From: Lachnospiraceae bacterium
GTDB lineage: Bacteria > Bacillota > Clostridia > Lachnospirales > Bianqueaceae
Assembly: GCA_022794035.1 (NCBI GenBank)
Contig: JAAWDX010000001.1
Coordinates: 124,001-188,000 of the forward strand
Direction: 5' to 3'
DNA: 64,000 bases
The notes beneath the pieces are model-generated. The model was not told the DNA's origin. It saw nothing but the letters and a program-made list of their open reading frames with translations, and ran no database searches. A program made the position numbers and the translations under genes. Shown in pieces: positions 34,526 to 42,754 of the stretch. Each line of letters starts with the position of its first letter. The first letter of the stretch is position 1.

Positions 34526-34552
34526 TGAATGGATTTATGCTGGAGAATCGTA
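34526..34552 (+). promoter_or_regulatory. Possible ECF-type promoter upstream of the small secreted protein
   Basis: TGAATG, 17 bases, CGTA; it resembles the TGAAAC-N16-CGTA pattern of Bacillus ECF sigma factors. If real, the sigma factor encoded two genes downstream would autoregulate the operon. The match is imperfect. Confidence 0.35.
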
Positions 34553-34604
34553 TTATAGATGAATGAGGTCAGAAATGACTGTTTGAAAACAAGGAGGACT
34601 GCGT

Positions 34605-34898
34605 ATGCAAAAAGCAATCATCGGAATTTTAACAGTAGTGATGGCGTTATCATCCGGGGCAGCCGCTGTTGTGCCGGCAGAAAAGGAAATCACCCCGAGC
34701 TTTGTGGATGTAGATCAAAATGGGGTTTGTGACAATTTTGAAAATGGTTGCGGCTATATCGATGAGGACAGTGATGGGGTGTGCGATTATTATGATGGAC
34801 ATCATCAGGGCTGGCCCGGTCAAAATCAGGGCGGCCGCGGTCATGGCAGAAATTGTGAGGATGGCCATGGGCACAGAGGCAGATGTAATCGGTCATAA
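34605..34898 (+). CDS. Small secreted Asp/His-rich protein linked to an ECF sigma factor
   Basis: 97 residues: a signal peptide (MQKAIIGILTVVMALSSGAAAV, cleavage near residue 25), then two DxDxxGxCD-type units (DVDQNGVCDNF and DEDSDGVCDYY) that resemble calcium-binding loops, and a Gly/His-rich tail with GRGHGRNCEDGHGHRGRC. Likely metal-binding and extracellular. AGGAGG stands well before the ATG. Eleven bases downstream starts the ECF sigma factor gene; the anti-sigma factor's C-terminus carries a similar GHGHR motif, suggesting they are parts of one sensory unit. Function unknown. Confidence 0.8.
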   Translation: MQKAIIGILTVVMALSSGAAAVVPAEKEITPSFVDVDQNGVCDNFENGCGYIDEDSDGVCDYYDGHHQGWPGQNQGGRGHGRNCEDGHGHRGRCNRS

Positions 34899-34909
34899 GG
34901 GATTTTGAA

Positions 34910-35395
34910 ATGCGGAGCGAACAAGAGGTCAATCGGGCAATCGAACGGTATGCAGATACAATTCGGCGGCTTTGCATGATACACTTAAAAAATTACGCAG
35001 ACACAGAGGACATATTTCAAACAGTATTTTTGAAGTATGTCCTTAGCTGTGTTTCATTTGAAAGTGAGGAGCATGAAAAAGCCTGGTTCATTCGGGTCAC
35101 CATCAATGCCTGCAAGGATTTTCTTAAAAATTTTTTTCGCAGCCATACGGTTTCTTTAGAAGAAATACTGGATCAGCCGGCTGAAATGAATCCGGATCAC
35201 AAAGAGGTTTTAGAAGCAGTGCTGGCTCTTCCGGAAAAGTATAGAAATGTAGTATACCTGCATTATTTTGAAGGGTACACAGCGCCGCAGATCAGCCGCA
35301 TTTTGAATAAAAATGTCAATACAATTTATACGCTCCTGACTCGTTCCAGACAAATGCTACGGGAAAGGCTGGGAGGTGATGTATATGAGGGATAG
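34910..35395 (+). CDS. ECF-type RNA polymerase sigma factor
   Basis: 161 residues with sigma region 2 (NYADTEDIFQTVFLKYV..EKAWFIRVTINACKDFLK) and region 4 (LPEKYRNVVYLHYFEGYTAPQISRILNKNVNTIYTLLTRSR), no region 1.1 or 3: the extracytoplasmic-function class. Directs transcription when released from the membrane anti-sigma encoded next. It lies between the small secreted protein and the anti-sigma gene, whose start is inside its last codons. Ribosome site is weak, suggesting tight dosage. Confidence 0.93.
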   Translation: MRSEQEVNRAIERYADTIRRLCMIHLKNYADTEDIFQTVFLKYVLSCVSFESEEHEKAWFIRVTINACKDFLKNFFRSHTVSLEEILDQPAEMNPDHKEVLEAVLALPEKYRNVVYLHYFEGYTAPQISRILNKNVNTIYTLLTRSRQMLRERLGGDVYEG

Positions 35396-36155
35396 AATAA
35401 AGCAAAGCTTTGAGCAGATTCAGGCAGAGGAAGCATTGAAGGAGAGTACAAAAGCTTTCTTGATGAAAAAAACACATGGATATGCAAGGGTTAAAAAAGA
35501 AAGGCATTTTTATCGTTTATGCACGGCAGTATGTATGTGTTTTTTGTTGATTGCTGCCGGCTGCGGCTGGGTGTATTATACGCCAACGGCGGAGATCAGT
35601 ATAGATATCAATCCATCTATCGAACTGAAAATCAATCGATTTGATAGGGTGATTGCGGTCAGCAGTTATAATAAAGACGGGGCAGCATTAGCAGAGGGTC
35701 TGCATGTTAAGCATATGAATTATTATGAAGCCTTGGATCAGATATTAGCTAGTGAGGGAATTGCTCTCTTGTTATCGGATGATGAGATTATGGCTATTAC
35801 GGTTACAGCCAAAGAGGAAGCACAATCAGCAGCTATTTTTTCAGACGTTGAGTCATGCGCGGCACATCATGGCAATATGTATTGCTATTCGATGTCCTCT
35901 AGTGAGGCAGAGGAGGCGCATAAGACAGGACTCTCCTGTGGAAAGTATAAGGCTCTTTTAGAGCTGCAGCGCCTGGATCCTTCTATCACACCAGCAGCCG
36001 TGCAGAATATGACGATGAGACAGATTCGCGACTGGATCGATGCATTATCAGCAGAGTCTGATACAATAGAGGAAGAGACGATAGATCAGGAGAATTCTTC
36101 ACAGGCCTGTGGACAGGGAGAATGCGGCCATGGGCACAGATATGGCAGGAAATAA
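35385..36155 (+). CDS. RsgI-like transmembrane anti-sigma factor
   Basis: 256 residues: a basic cytoplasmic part (1-42), one membrane span (about 43-65), then the extracellular juxtamembrane motif PTAEISIDINPSIELKINRF, which is the RsgI periplasmic-proximal domain. In RsgI proteins the Asn-Pro bond in this motif (here Asn76-Pro77) undergoes autocleavage as part of signalling. The outer region is helical and ends in a Cys/His tail CGQGECGHGHRYGRK similar to that of the small secreted protein upstream. The start at 35385 has GGAGG eight bases before; it overlaps the sigma gene. RsgI normally partners SigI; here the partner is ECF. Confidence 0.85.
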   Translation: MRDRIKQSFEQIQAEEALKESTKAFLMKKTHGYARVKKERHFYRLCTAVCMCFLLIAAGCGWVYYTPTAEISIDINPSIELKINRFDRVIAVSSYNKDGAALAEGLHVKHMNYYEALDQILASEGIALLLSDDEIMAITVTAKEEAQSAAIFSDVESCAAHHGNMYCYSMSSSEAEEAHKTGLSCGKYKALLELQRLDPSITPAAVQNMTMRQIRDWIDALSAESDTIEEETIDQENSSQACGQGECGHGHRYGRK

Positions 36156-36177
36156 AAATAAGGACAGAGTAAACTCC

Positions 36178-36232
36178 ATAGACAGCACACGATCCCTTTT
36201 ATAAAAAAGGATGCAGCGCTGTCTATTTTTTA
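36178..36232 (+). terminator. Terminator of the sigma/anti-sigma operon
   Basis: ATAGACAGC pairs with GCTGTCTAT, enclosing an inner ATCC..GGAT hairpin, followed by TTTTT. Confidence 0.75.
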
Positions 36233-36268
36233 TGTAAACAGCTCAAGTAAGTTTTCTTTTAAAATTAC

Positions 36269-36297
36269 TTGACAAGTTAACTATTAAAAAGTATACT
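36269..36297 (+). promoter_or_regulatory. Promoter for the marR-ABC operon
   Basis: TTGACA, 17 bases, TATACT: a near-perfect sigma-A promoter. Confidence 0.9.
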
Positions 36298-36308
36298 ATT
36301 AACTAGTT
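36275..36308. promoter_or_regulatory. Candidate MarR operators
   Basis: AGTTAACT (36275-36282) right after the -35 element and AACTAGTT (36301-36308) just after the -10 element are both 8-bp palindromes; binding at either would block RNA polymerase. Confidence 0.45.
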
Positions 36309-36328
36309 GATAAAAGGAGGTAAAAAAA

Positions 36329-36817
36329 GTGAAAACAGAGGTGCAGGAGCGGCAGCATACGATGATGGGAAAGATCATGCGGATCATGCATGACCATAAG
36401 CGGGTCATCGACCGGTATTTGTCCGCAACTAATCTGCATAAAAGTCAGCATCGACTGGTTATGGCATTATCCTATTTAGGTAAGGGAATGTCACAGCGAG
36501 ATTTGGCAGTAAGGCTTAATATTACGCCGGCCGCCATTGCTGTGACGGTGAAAAAGCTGGCAAGGGACGGGATCATTGAAAAAAAACCATCAGAAGATGA
36601 TATGCGGTTTAACAAAGTAGAGATTACGGAGAAGGGCCGGCAGATTGCCAAGGAAAGCAAACAGGTATTTGAATATATCGATGCAAAAATGTTTGATGGA
36701 TTTTCGGAGGAGGAGATGGCGCTGTTTGAGGAGTATCTTAACAGAGTGCAGGCAAATCTTTCCGATGTGTTAGGAAAAGAGGTGTTAAAAAATGAAAAGA
36801 TGGATGAAATACGTTAA
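36329..36817 (+). CDS. MarR family transcriptional regulator
   Basis: 162 residues. Winged helix: MSQRDLAVRLNITPAAIAVTVKKLARDGIIEKKPSEDDMRFNKVEITEKG, including the wing's DxRxxxVxLT-like segment. GTG start seven bases after AAAGGAGGT. Overlaps the first ABC gene by 26 bases, and the promoter holds palindromes, so it most likely represses its own operon and is released by an exported or toxic ligand. Confidence 0.92.
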   Translation: MKTEVQERQHTMMGKIMRIMHDHKRVIDRYLSATNLHKSQHRLVMALSYLGKGMSQRDLAVRLNITPAAIAVTVKKLARDGIIEKKPSEDDMRFNKVEITEKGRQIAKESKQVFEYIDAKMFDGFSEEEMALFEEYLNRVQANLSDVLGKEVLKNEKMDEIR

Positions 36818-38528
36818 GCCGTATTGGGTGTATTTTGTGGTCGGTCCGCTGCTTATGATCATAGAGGTTGTCGGTGAGGTGTTCATGCCTAAATTTATGG
36901 CACAGATCATCAATAACGGTGTGCAGCATCAAAATGTAGGCTATATCATTACGATGGGGCTGGTCATGCTGGTGACGGCGGTCCTGATGATGCTGGGCGG
37001 CATTGGAGGCTCCTATTTTGGCGCAAAGGCCTCTATCAATTTTGGCGCTGATGTGCGCCATGATGTATTTTCGAAAGTGCAGAAATTTTCATTTAGCAAT
37101 ATCGATAAATTTTCTACGGCTTCTCTGGTCACACGGCTGACCAATGATGTAACGCAGATGCAAAATTTTATCAATATGCTGCTTAGAATGTGCCTTCGGT
37201 CGCCGGGCATGCTGATTGGCGCATTGATCATGGCCATCAATATCAATGCCAGACTGGCTCTGATTTTGGCTGTAATTATGCCGGTGATGGCCATCACGAT
37301 GATTTTTGTGCTCAAAAAAGGATTTCCGCGGTTTGGTATTATGCAGACCAAGATAGATGGCCTGAATACGAGTATTCAGGAAAATCTGACCAATGTACGT
37401 GTAGTTAAGTCCTTTGTGCGCGAGGAGCAGCAGAATCAAAAGTTTCAGGAAGCAAACCGCGATCTGAAAAAAGCGGGACTGAGCGCGATGAATGTGGTCA
37501 TTCTGACAATGCCACTGATGAACTTTTTTATGAACTTTACCTCGCTGGCCGTTGTTTGGTTTGGCGGCAGGCAGGTAATGGTCGGCGGTATGCAGATCGG
37601 CGATTTAACGGCATTTGTGACCTATATTACACAGATCCTGTCCTCGCTGATGATGCTTTCGATGATCTTTATGAATGCATCCCGCGCAATGGCTTCCTCC
37701 AAACGTCTTAAAGAGGTGCTGGATGAAAGGATTGATCTGAATGATGAGAATGCCAGATATCCGGAGCGCAAGGTGACGGAAGGACGGATTGAATTTAAAA
37801 ATGTGAATTTCCGGTATTATAAAAACAGCCAGGAAAAGGTGCTGGATGAGGTCAATTTGACAATTGAGCCGGGACAGACTGTAGGCATTATTGGCTCTAC
37901 CGGATGCGGCAAAACAACGCTGGTGTCCATGATTCCGCGTTTATATGATGCAGATGAAGGACAGATTTTAGTGGACGGCATCGATGTGCGCGATTATAAG
38001 CTGGAGAACCTGCGTGACGGCGTGGGCATGGTGCTGCAGAAAAATGTACTGTTTTCCGGCAGCATTAAAGAAAACCTTCTTTGGGGTGATGAAAACGCAA
38101 CGGATGAAGAGATTTATGCGGCAGCAGAGAGCGCGCAGGCACATAGCTTTGTACAGAGCTTTACGGATGGATACCAGATGGAGCTTGGACAGGGCGGCGT
38201 AAATGTATCCGGAGGGCAGAAGCAGCGCCTTTGTATTGCCAGAGCGCTTTTGAAAAAGCCGAAGATCCTGATCTTAGATGACAGCACCAGCGCCGTGGAT
38301 ACGGCGACAGAGGCCCGCATCAGAGAGGCTTTTAATCATGAGCTTAAGGATTCTACCAAAATCATTATCGCGCAGCGCATCACGTCGGTGCAGGATGCCG
38401 ATGAAATCATAGTGGTCAACGAGGGCAAGATCACCGGTATCGGTACGCATGAGCAGCTGCTGCAGCATAATGAAGAATATCAGGAGATTTATTATTCTCA
38501 GATGGATAAAAAGGAGGTGACTGTATAA
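36792..38528 (+). CDS. ABC exporter half-transporter with degenerate nucleotide site
   Basis: 578 residues: six membrane spans (about 15-300) fused to an ATPase domain. Walker A GSTGCGKTTL, signature VSGGQKQRLCIARAL, Walker B ILILDDSTSAVD. The residue after Walker B is Asp instead of the catalytic Glu, and the switch His is Gln (IIIAQRITSV). This is the pattern of the non-hydrolysing site in heterodimeric exporters such as BmrCD or TmrAB. Its stop overlaps the start of the partner gene (TAATG). Confidence 0.93.
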   Translation: MKRWMKYVKPYWVYFVVGPLLMIIEVVGEVFMPKFMAQIINNGVQHQNVGYIITMGLVMLVTAVLMMLGGIGGSYFGAKASINFGADVRHDVFSKVQKFSFSNIDKFSTASLVTRLTNDVTQMQNFINMLLRMCLRSPGMLIGALIMAININARLALILAVIMPVMAITMIFVLKKGFPRFGIMQTKIDGLNTSIQENLTNVRVVKSFVREEQQNQKFQEANRDLKKAGLSAMNVVILTMPLMNFFMNFTSLAVVWFGGRQVMVGGMQIGDLTAFVTYITQILSSLMMLSMIFMNASRAMASSKRLKEVLDERIDLNDENARYPERKVTEGRIEFKNVNFRYYKNSQEKVLDEVNLTIEPGQTVGIIGSTGCGKTTLVSMIPRLYDADEGQILVDGIDVRDYKLENLRDGVGMVLQKNVLFSGSIKENLLWGDENATDEEIYAAAESAQAHSFVQSFTDGYQMELGQGGVNVSGGQKQRLCIARALLKKPKILILDDSTSAVDTATEARIREAFNHELKDSTKIIIAQRITSVQDADEIIVVNEGKITGIGTHEQLLQHNEEYQEIYYSQMDKKEVTV

Positions 38529-40333
38529 TGCCGCCAATGGGAGGTCCGGGAGGACGGGGGCGCCGTATGGGCGAGCCCAGTAAGCCTAAAAACGCAAAAG
38601 CAACGATTCAGCGGCTTTTTGCGTATGTGGGCAAATATAAAGTAAAAGTAACGATTGCGTTGATTTTTGTTGTCCTGAGAACATTGGCAACATTAGCATC
38701 ATCCTATCTGCTGAGACCGATTATCAACAATTATATCATTCCCGGGGGCGGAGAAAATCTGCTCAAGGGGCTGGCCATGGGGCTGGGCGTGCTGGCTCTG
38801 GTGTATCTTGTAAATATTGTGTCTGCTTACGGTCAGTCGAGGCTTATGATCTATGTATCGCAGCATTCCATCGAAGCTATCCGAAATGATCTGTTTACAA
38901 AGGTGCAGAAGCTGCCTGTGCGCTATTATGATACGCACAGCACCGGTGATATGATGAGCCGGTTTACGAATGATGTGGATAATATAGGACAGATGCTGGA
39001 CAGCACACTGGTGAGTATCTTTTCCGGTACGATTCAGCTGATTGGCACGTTGGTCATGATGATTTACACCAATATCTGGCTGACGCTGATTACGATTTTC
39101 TTTATTCCGGTGTTTGCTAAGGCCGGCGGTACGATTGCCAAGCATAGTCGCAAGTATTATTCGCAGCAGCAGGCAGCGCTGGGCGCTTTAAACGGATATA
39201 TTGAAGAATCTGTCACAGGACAGAAGGTAGTCAAGGTCTTCAATCATGAGGAAAAATGTAAGGAAGAATTCGGAAAGCTCAATCAGGACCTGCGCAATAA
39301 GCAGATCAGAGCGCAGTTCTTCGGCGGTATTATGGGCCCGATCATGGGCAACATGAGCCAGATCAGCTATGCAGTGACGGCGTGCATCGGCGGTATTTTA
39401 TGTGCGCTGGGCCGCTTTGACATTGGCGGTCTGACGGTATTTGTCAATTATTCGCGCCAGTTCAGTTTTCCGATCAGTGAGCTTTCTAGCCAGGTCACCA
39501 ATATCTTTTCCGCTTTGGCAGGCGCAGAGCGTGTATTTGTCATGATGGACGAGGAGCCGGAGCAGCTTGACGCTGCCGATGCGGTGGCGATGCCGCAGAT
39601 GGAGGGGCATGTGGTGCTGGATCACGTGACATTTGGCTATAATCCGGATAAGACAATCCTGAAGGATATCAATCTAACGGCAGAGCCGGGTCAAAAGATT
39701 GCTTTCGTTGGTTCTACTGGCGCCGGCAAGACAACGATTACCAACCTGCTCAATCGTTTTTATGATATTCAGGAAGGCAGTATTTCAATTGACGGTGTCA
39801 ATATCCAGAAAATCCAAGGCGATGAGCTGAGAAAGAATATCGCAATGGTGCTGCAGGATACGCACCTGTTTACCGGAAGCGTAATGGAAAACATCCGTTT
39901 TGGCCGGATGGATGCAACCGACGAAGAGGTCATTGAGGCAGCCAAAACGGCCAGTGCACATTCCTTTATTATGCGGCTGGATCAGGGATACGACACGATC
40001 CTGGAAGGCGACGGCGCCAATCTTTCGCAGGGCCAGCGCCAGCTGATCAACATTGCGCGTGCCGCCATCAGCAAGGCGCCCATTCTGGTTTTGGATGAAG
40101 CCACCAGCTCTGTTGATACAAGAACAGAGCGCCATATTGAGCATGGTATGGACCGTCTGATGAAAAACCGCACTACCTTCGTTATCGCGCACCGTCTCTC
40201 CACTGTACGCAATGCAGACGCCATCATGGTGCTGGAGCATGGCGAGATCATCGAGCGCGGCAGTCACGATGAGCTATTAGCGCTGAAAGGCCGCTATTAT
40301 GAGCTATATACAGGTCTTAAAGAATTAGATTAA
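38528..40333 (+). CDS. ABC exporter half-transporter with intact nucleotide site
   Basis: 601 residues, six spans then an ATPase with Walker A GSTGAGKTTI, signature LSQGQRQLINIARA, Walker B ILVLDEATSSVD with catalytic Glu, and H-loop FVIAHRLSTVRNAD. It supplies the canonical Walker/switch residues to the heterodimer with the preceding gene product. The Gly/Pro/Arg-rich N-terminus is typical for the second subunit of these pairs. Likely exports drugs, lipids or peptides under MarR control. pepF follows after 12 bases. Confidence 0.93.
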   Translation: MPPMGGPGGRGRRMGEPSKPKNAKATIQRLFAYVGKYKVKVTIALIFVVLRTLATLASSYLLRPIINNYIIPGGGENLLKGLAMGLGVLALVYLVNIVSAYGQSRLMIYVSQHSIEAIRNDLFTKVQKLPVRYYDTHSTGDMMSRFTNDVDNIGQMLDSTLVSIFSGTIQLIGTLVMMIYTNIWLTLITIFFIPVFAKAGGTIAKHSRKYYSQQQAALGALNGYIEESVTGQKVVKVFNHEEKCKEEFGKLNQDLRNKQIRAQFFGGIMGPIMGNMSQISYAVTACIGGILCALGRFDIGGLTVFVNYSRQFSFPISELSSQVTNIFSALAGAERVFVMMDEEPEQLDAADAVAMPQMEGHVVLDHVTFGYNPDKTILKDINLTAEPGQKIAFVGSTGAGKTTITNLLNRFYDIQEGSISIDGVNIQKIQGDELRKNIAMVLQDTHLFTGSVMENIRFGRMDATDEEVIEAAKTASAHSFIMRLDQGYDTILEGDGANLSQGQRQLINIARAAISKAPILVLDEATSSVDTRTERHIEHGMDRLMKNRTTFVIAHRLSTVRNADAIMVLEHGEIIERGSHDELLALKGRYYELYTGLKELD

Positions 40334-40345
40334 AGGAGAATCACA

Positions 40346-42154
40346 ATGGCAGAAACAAAAATTTTAGACCGCAGCCAGATCGCAGAGGAGTACAAATGGG
40401 ACTTAACGCCCATGTACGCCAGTGATGAGGCATGGGAAGCGGAGTTAAAGAACGTAGACGATTTGATTGAAAGACTGCCCGCCTATGCGGGAAAATTGAC
40501 GGCGTCTCCAGAAAGCCTGCGGGCTTTTCTGGATGACCAGGAGGTTTTGGAGCGCAAGCTCTCCAACCTGAGCTGCTATGCCTCGCTGCGACGCTCAGAG
40601 GACACACGGGCGCAGGCTGCTCAGGTGATGATGTCAAAGGCAAGAAGCAAGCTGGTGAAGGTTGGCTCGCTGCTGTCCTTTGCGGAGCCTGAAATTTTGT
40701 CAATGTCAGAGGAGCAGTTTAAGAGCTTTATAGAGGCGCCGGTATTAAAGGAATATCGGTTTATGCTGGAGGATCTGTGGCGGCGCAAGGCGCATACGCT
40801 GACGGAAGCGGAGGAGAAGATCTTGGCGGCCATGGGCGAGGTGGCAGGTGCGCCGCGTGAGATTTCGAGCATGCTGCAGGATGCGGATATGGTGTTTGAT
40901 CCAGTGCAGATGCAGAGCGGCCAAACGGTAGAGGTGACGGGCTCAAATTATATTTTGCTGCAGTCCTCATCTGACAGGGAGCTTCGTAAAAAGGCCTTTG
41001 AGAGCTATTATAAGGGCTTTAAACAGCATATTAACACCTTTACGGCCACATATGCGTCCAGCGTGAAGGCGGATGTATTTAAGGCCCAGACGCGCCATTA
41101 TGAAAGCGCAAGGGCAATGTCGATGGCGGGAGAAAATGTGCCGGCTTCTGTATATGACAGTCTGGTAGAAACGGTACACCGCTATCTCCCGGCTATGTAT
41201 CGGTATGTAGCGCTGCGTAAAAAAATCTTAGGCTTGGATGAGCTGCATTATTATGACGTGTATGCGCCGTTGATGGGGGATGTGGATATCAGCTACACCT
41301 TTGAGCAGGCTAAGGAAATGGTGAAAAAGGCAGTGGCGCCTCTTGGCGAGGAATACGGCAGGATTGTGCAGAAGGGCTTTGACGAGCACTGGATAGACGT
41401 GATGCCTAATACGGGCAAGAGCGGCGGCGCTTTTTCTTCTGGGACCTATGACAGCGCTCCTTATGTGCTGACGAATTTTACTGGTACCATTGACAGTGTG
41501 TCCACGATTGCGCATGAGATGGGACATTCACTGCATACGTATCTTTCCAATCATACGCAGCCGTCGCAGTATGCACACTATACGCTATTTGTGGCAGAGG
41601 TGGCTTCTACTGTGAATGAAAACCTGATGATCGAGCAGCTGCTCTCGCAGGATATCAAGCCGGAGATGAGGCTGTATCTGCTGAATCAGTACCTGGAGAA
41701 CTTTAAGGGAACGGTATACCGGCAGACGATGTTTGCTGAGTTTGAGAAGATTGCGCATGAGCAGGTGGAAAAGGGAGAGGCGCTGAGCGCTGAATATCTG
41801 TCGGAGCTGTATAAGGATCTGGTGCAGCAGTACTTTGGGCCGGAGCTGGTGATGGATGAAGGCGTTAAGTATGAGTGGGCCCGTATTCCTCATTTCTATA
41901 GAAGCTTTTATGTGTATAAGTATGCAACTGGATATTCATCTGCCGTAGCGCTCTCGGAAGGCATTTTGAAAGAGGGTCAGGCTGCCGTGAAGCCGTATCT
42001 GGAGTTTCTTTCTATGGGCGGCAGTCAGTATCCGCTGGATAGCCTGAAGCACGCAGGGGTAGATTTAACAACGCCGGCGCCGATTGAAAAGGCACTGCAG
42101 AAGTTTGAGCAGATCGTGATAGAGGCAGAAAAGGTGTATGAGCAGCTGAAATAA
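40346..42154 (+). CDS. pepF: Oligoendopeptidase F (M3B)
   Basis: 602-residue cytoplasmic zinc peptidase for oligopeptides of roughly 7-17 residues. Zinc motif HEMGHSLHT near residue 389, with the downstream Glu in the ASTVNE helix; N-terminal PepF domain LTPMYASDEAWEAELK. AAAGGAG before the ATG; it lies 12 bases after the ABC genes and ends at a strong terminator, so it may share their transcript. Confidence 0.95.
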   Translation: MAETKILDRSQIAEEYKWDLTPMYASDEAWEAELKNVDDLIERLPAYAGKLTASPESLRAFLDDQEVLERKLSNLSCYASLRRSEDTRAQAAQVMMSKARSKLVKVGSLLSFAEPEILSMSEEQFKSFIEAPVLKEYRFMLEDLWRRKAHTLTEAEEKILAAMGEVAGAPREISSMLQDADMVFDPVQMQSGQTVEVTGSNYILLQSSSDRELRKKAFESYYKGFKQHINTFTATYASSVKADVFKAQTRHYESARAMSMAGENVPASVYDSLVETVHRYLPAMYRYVALRKKILGLDELHYYDVYAPLMGDVDISYTFEQAKEMVKKAVAPLGEEYGRIVQKGFDEHWIDVMPNTGKSGGAFSSGTYDSAPYVLTNFTGTIDSVSTIAHEMGHSLHTYLSNHTQPSQYAHYTLFVAEVASTVNENLMIEQLLSQDIKPEMRLYLLNQYLENFKGTVYRQTMFAEFEKIAHEQVEKGEALSAEYLSELYKDLVQQYFGPELVMDEGVKYEWARIPHFYRSFYVYKYATGYSSAVALSEGILKEGQAAVKPYLEFLSMGGSQYPLDSLKHAGVDLTTPAPIEKALQKFEQIVIEAEKVYEQLK

Positions 42155-42170
42155 GTGAACGCATACAAAC

Positions 42171-42219
42171 AAAAACAAGGACATCTCAAAGCAGATACTT
42201 TGAAATGTCCTTGTTTTTT
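42171..42219. terminator. Terminator between pepF and the XRE gene
   Basis: AAAAACAAGGACAT(C)TCAAAG pairs with CTTTGA(A)ATGTCCTTGTTTTT; works in both directions. Confidence 0.85.
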
Positions 42220-42229
42220 AGAACTTTAC

Positions 42230-42493
42230 TTATGCGGCTGAATTTTTAGCATCTTCAAGGATCTTACGAATCTCTTCCAGGAGCTTCATGGGATCAGGGC
42301 AATAGTAGAGCAAAAACAAAATAAAGGTCAATGTACTGCACAGACTTTTGCCGTTATCAATGTCGCTGTAGGATCTTGTGTCGATTTCAAGCTTTTCAGC
42401 CATCTTCGCTTGGGTTAATCCAAGTCTTTTTCTAGTGTCCTTGAACTGCTTGTGTAAGTAATGCTTCAAAACTTTTAGATAGAGTCTTTTCAT
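42230..42493 (-). CDS. Small XRE-type helix-turn-helix protein
   Basis: 87 residues, one Cro/CI-type HTH: FKDTRKRLGLTQAKMAEKLEIDTRSYSDIDNG. GAGGAG lies six bases before the ATG at 42493, so I prefer it to the ATG ten codons earlier. The HTH is followed by a hydrophobic patch (TLTFILFLLYYCPDP) and a short acidic helix. No toxin gene neighbours it. It is in an AT-rich minus-strand island and may control one of the adjacent genes; its target is unknown. Confidence 0.8.
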   Translation of the reverse strand: MKRLYLKVLKHYLHKQFKDTRKRLGLTQAKMAEKLEIDTRSYSDIDNGKSLCSTLTFILFLLYYCPDPMKLLEEIRKILEDAKNSAA

Positions 42494-42611
42494 GGCTATC
42501 TCCTCGCTTTCGTTAGTTTTCATAGGAATTTTAACAAAAGCAAGAGGTATGCACCATGAGGTCTACCTCATATTTGTAAAAATTTTCGAATAAGATCGAT
42601 TTTTAAAGAAA

Positions 42612-42640
42612 AGAGCCATCCGATTTGATCGGATGGCTCT
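42612..42640 (-). terminator. Terminator of the ArsR-type regulator/small-ORF transcript
   Basis: AGAGCCATCCGAT pairs exactly with ATCGGATGGCTCT around TTG. On the minus strand TTTTCTTT follows. Confidence 0.85.
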
Positions 42641-42652
42641 TCTGTACAGAAA

Positions 42653-42754
42653 TTAGCGTAATATGTGACGGCAAGATCTGGCAGCAACGGAAATAACAGA
42701 ATGAATCTGCTGCTCAGATACAATTAGCATGGTCGGCTTCCTCCACATCTTCAT
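42653..42754 (-). CDS. 33-codon small ORF with ideal ribosome site, possible peptide gene
   Basis: Translates as MKMWRKPTMLIVSEQQ, then IHSVISVAARSCRHILR. GGGAGGTG lies six bases before the ATG, inside the last codons of the regulator gene (41-base overlap, different frame). The stop is 12 bases before a perfect terminator, so the ORF fits exactly between regulator and terminator. A W-x-K-P start, a polar middle and a short C-terminal segment with one Cys recall small RiPP-like or signalling peptides of Clostridia, but I recognise no specific family and no modification or export gene is adjacent. Confidence 0.5.
   Translation of the reverse strand: MKMWRKPTMLIVSEQQIHSVISVAARSCRHILR

Noticed and set aside
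42230..42493. XRE protein as antitoxin of a toxin-antitoxin pair
   Set aside because: No small toxin-like gene is adjacent; the neighbours are pepF and the ArsR-type regulator.
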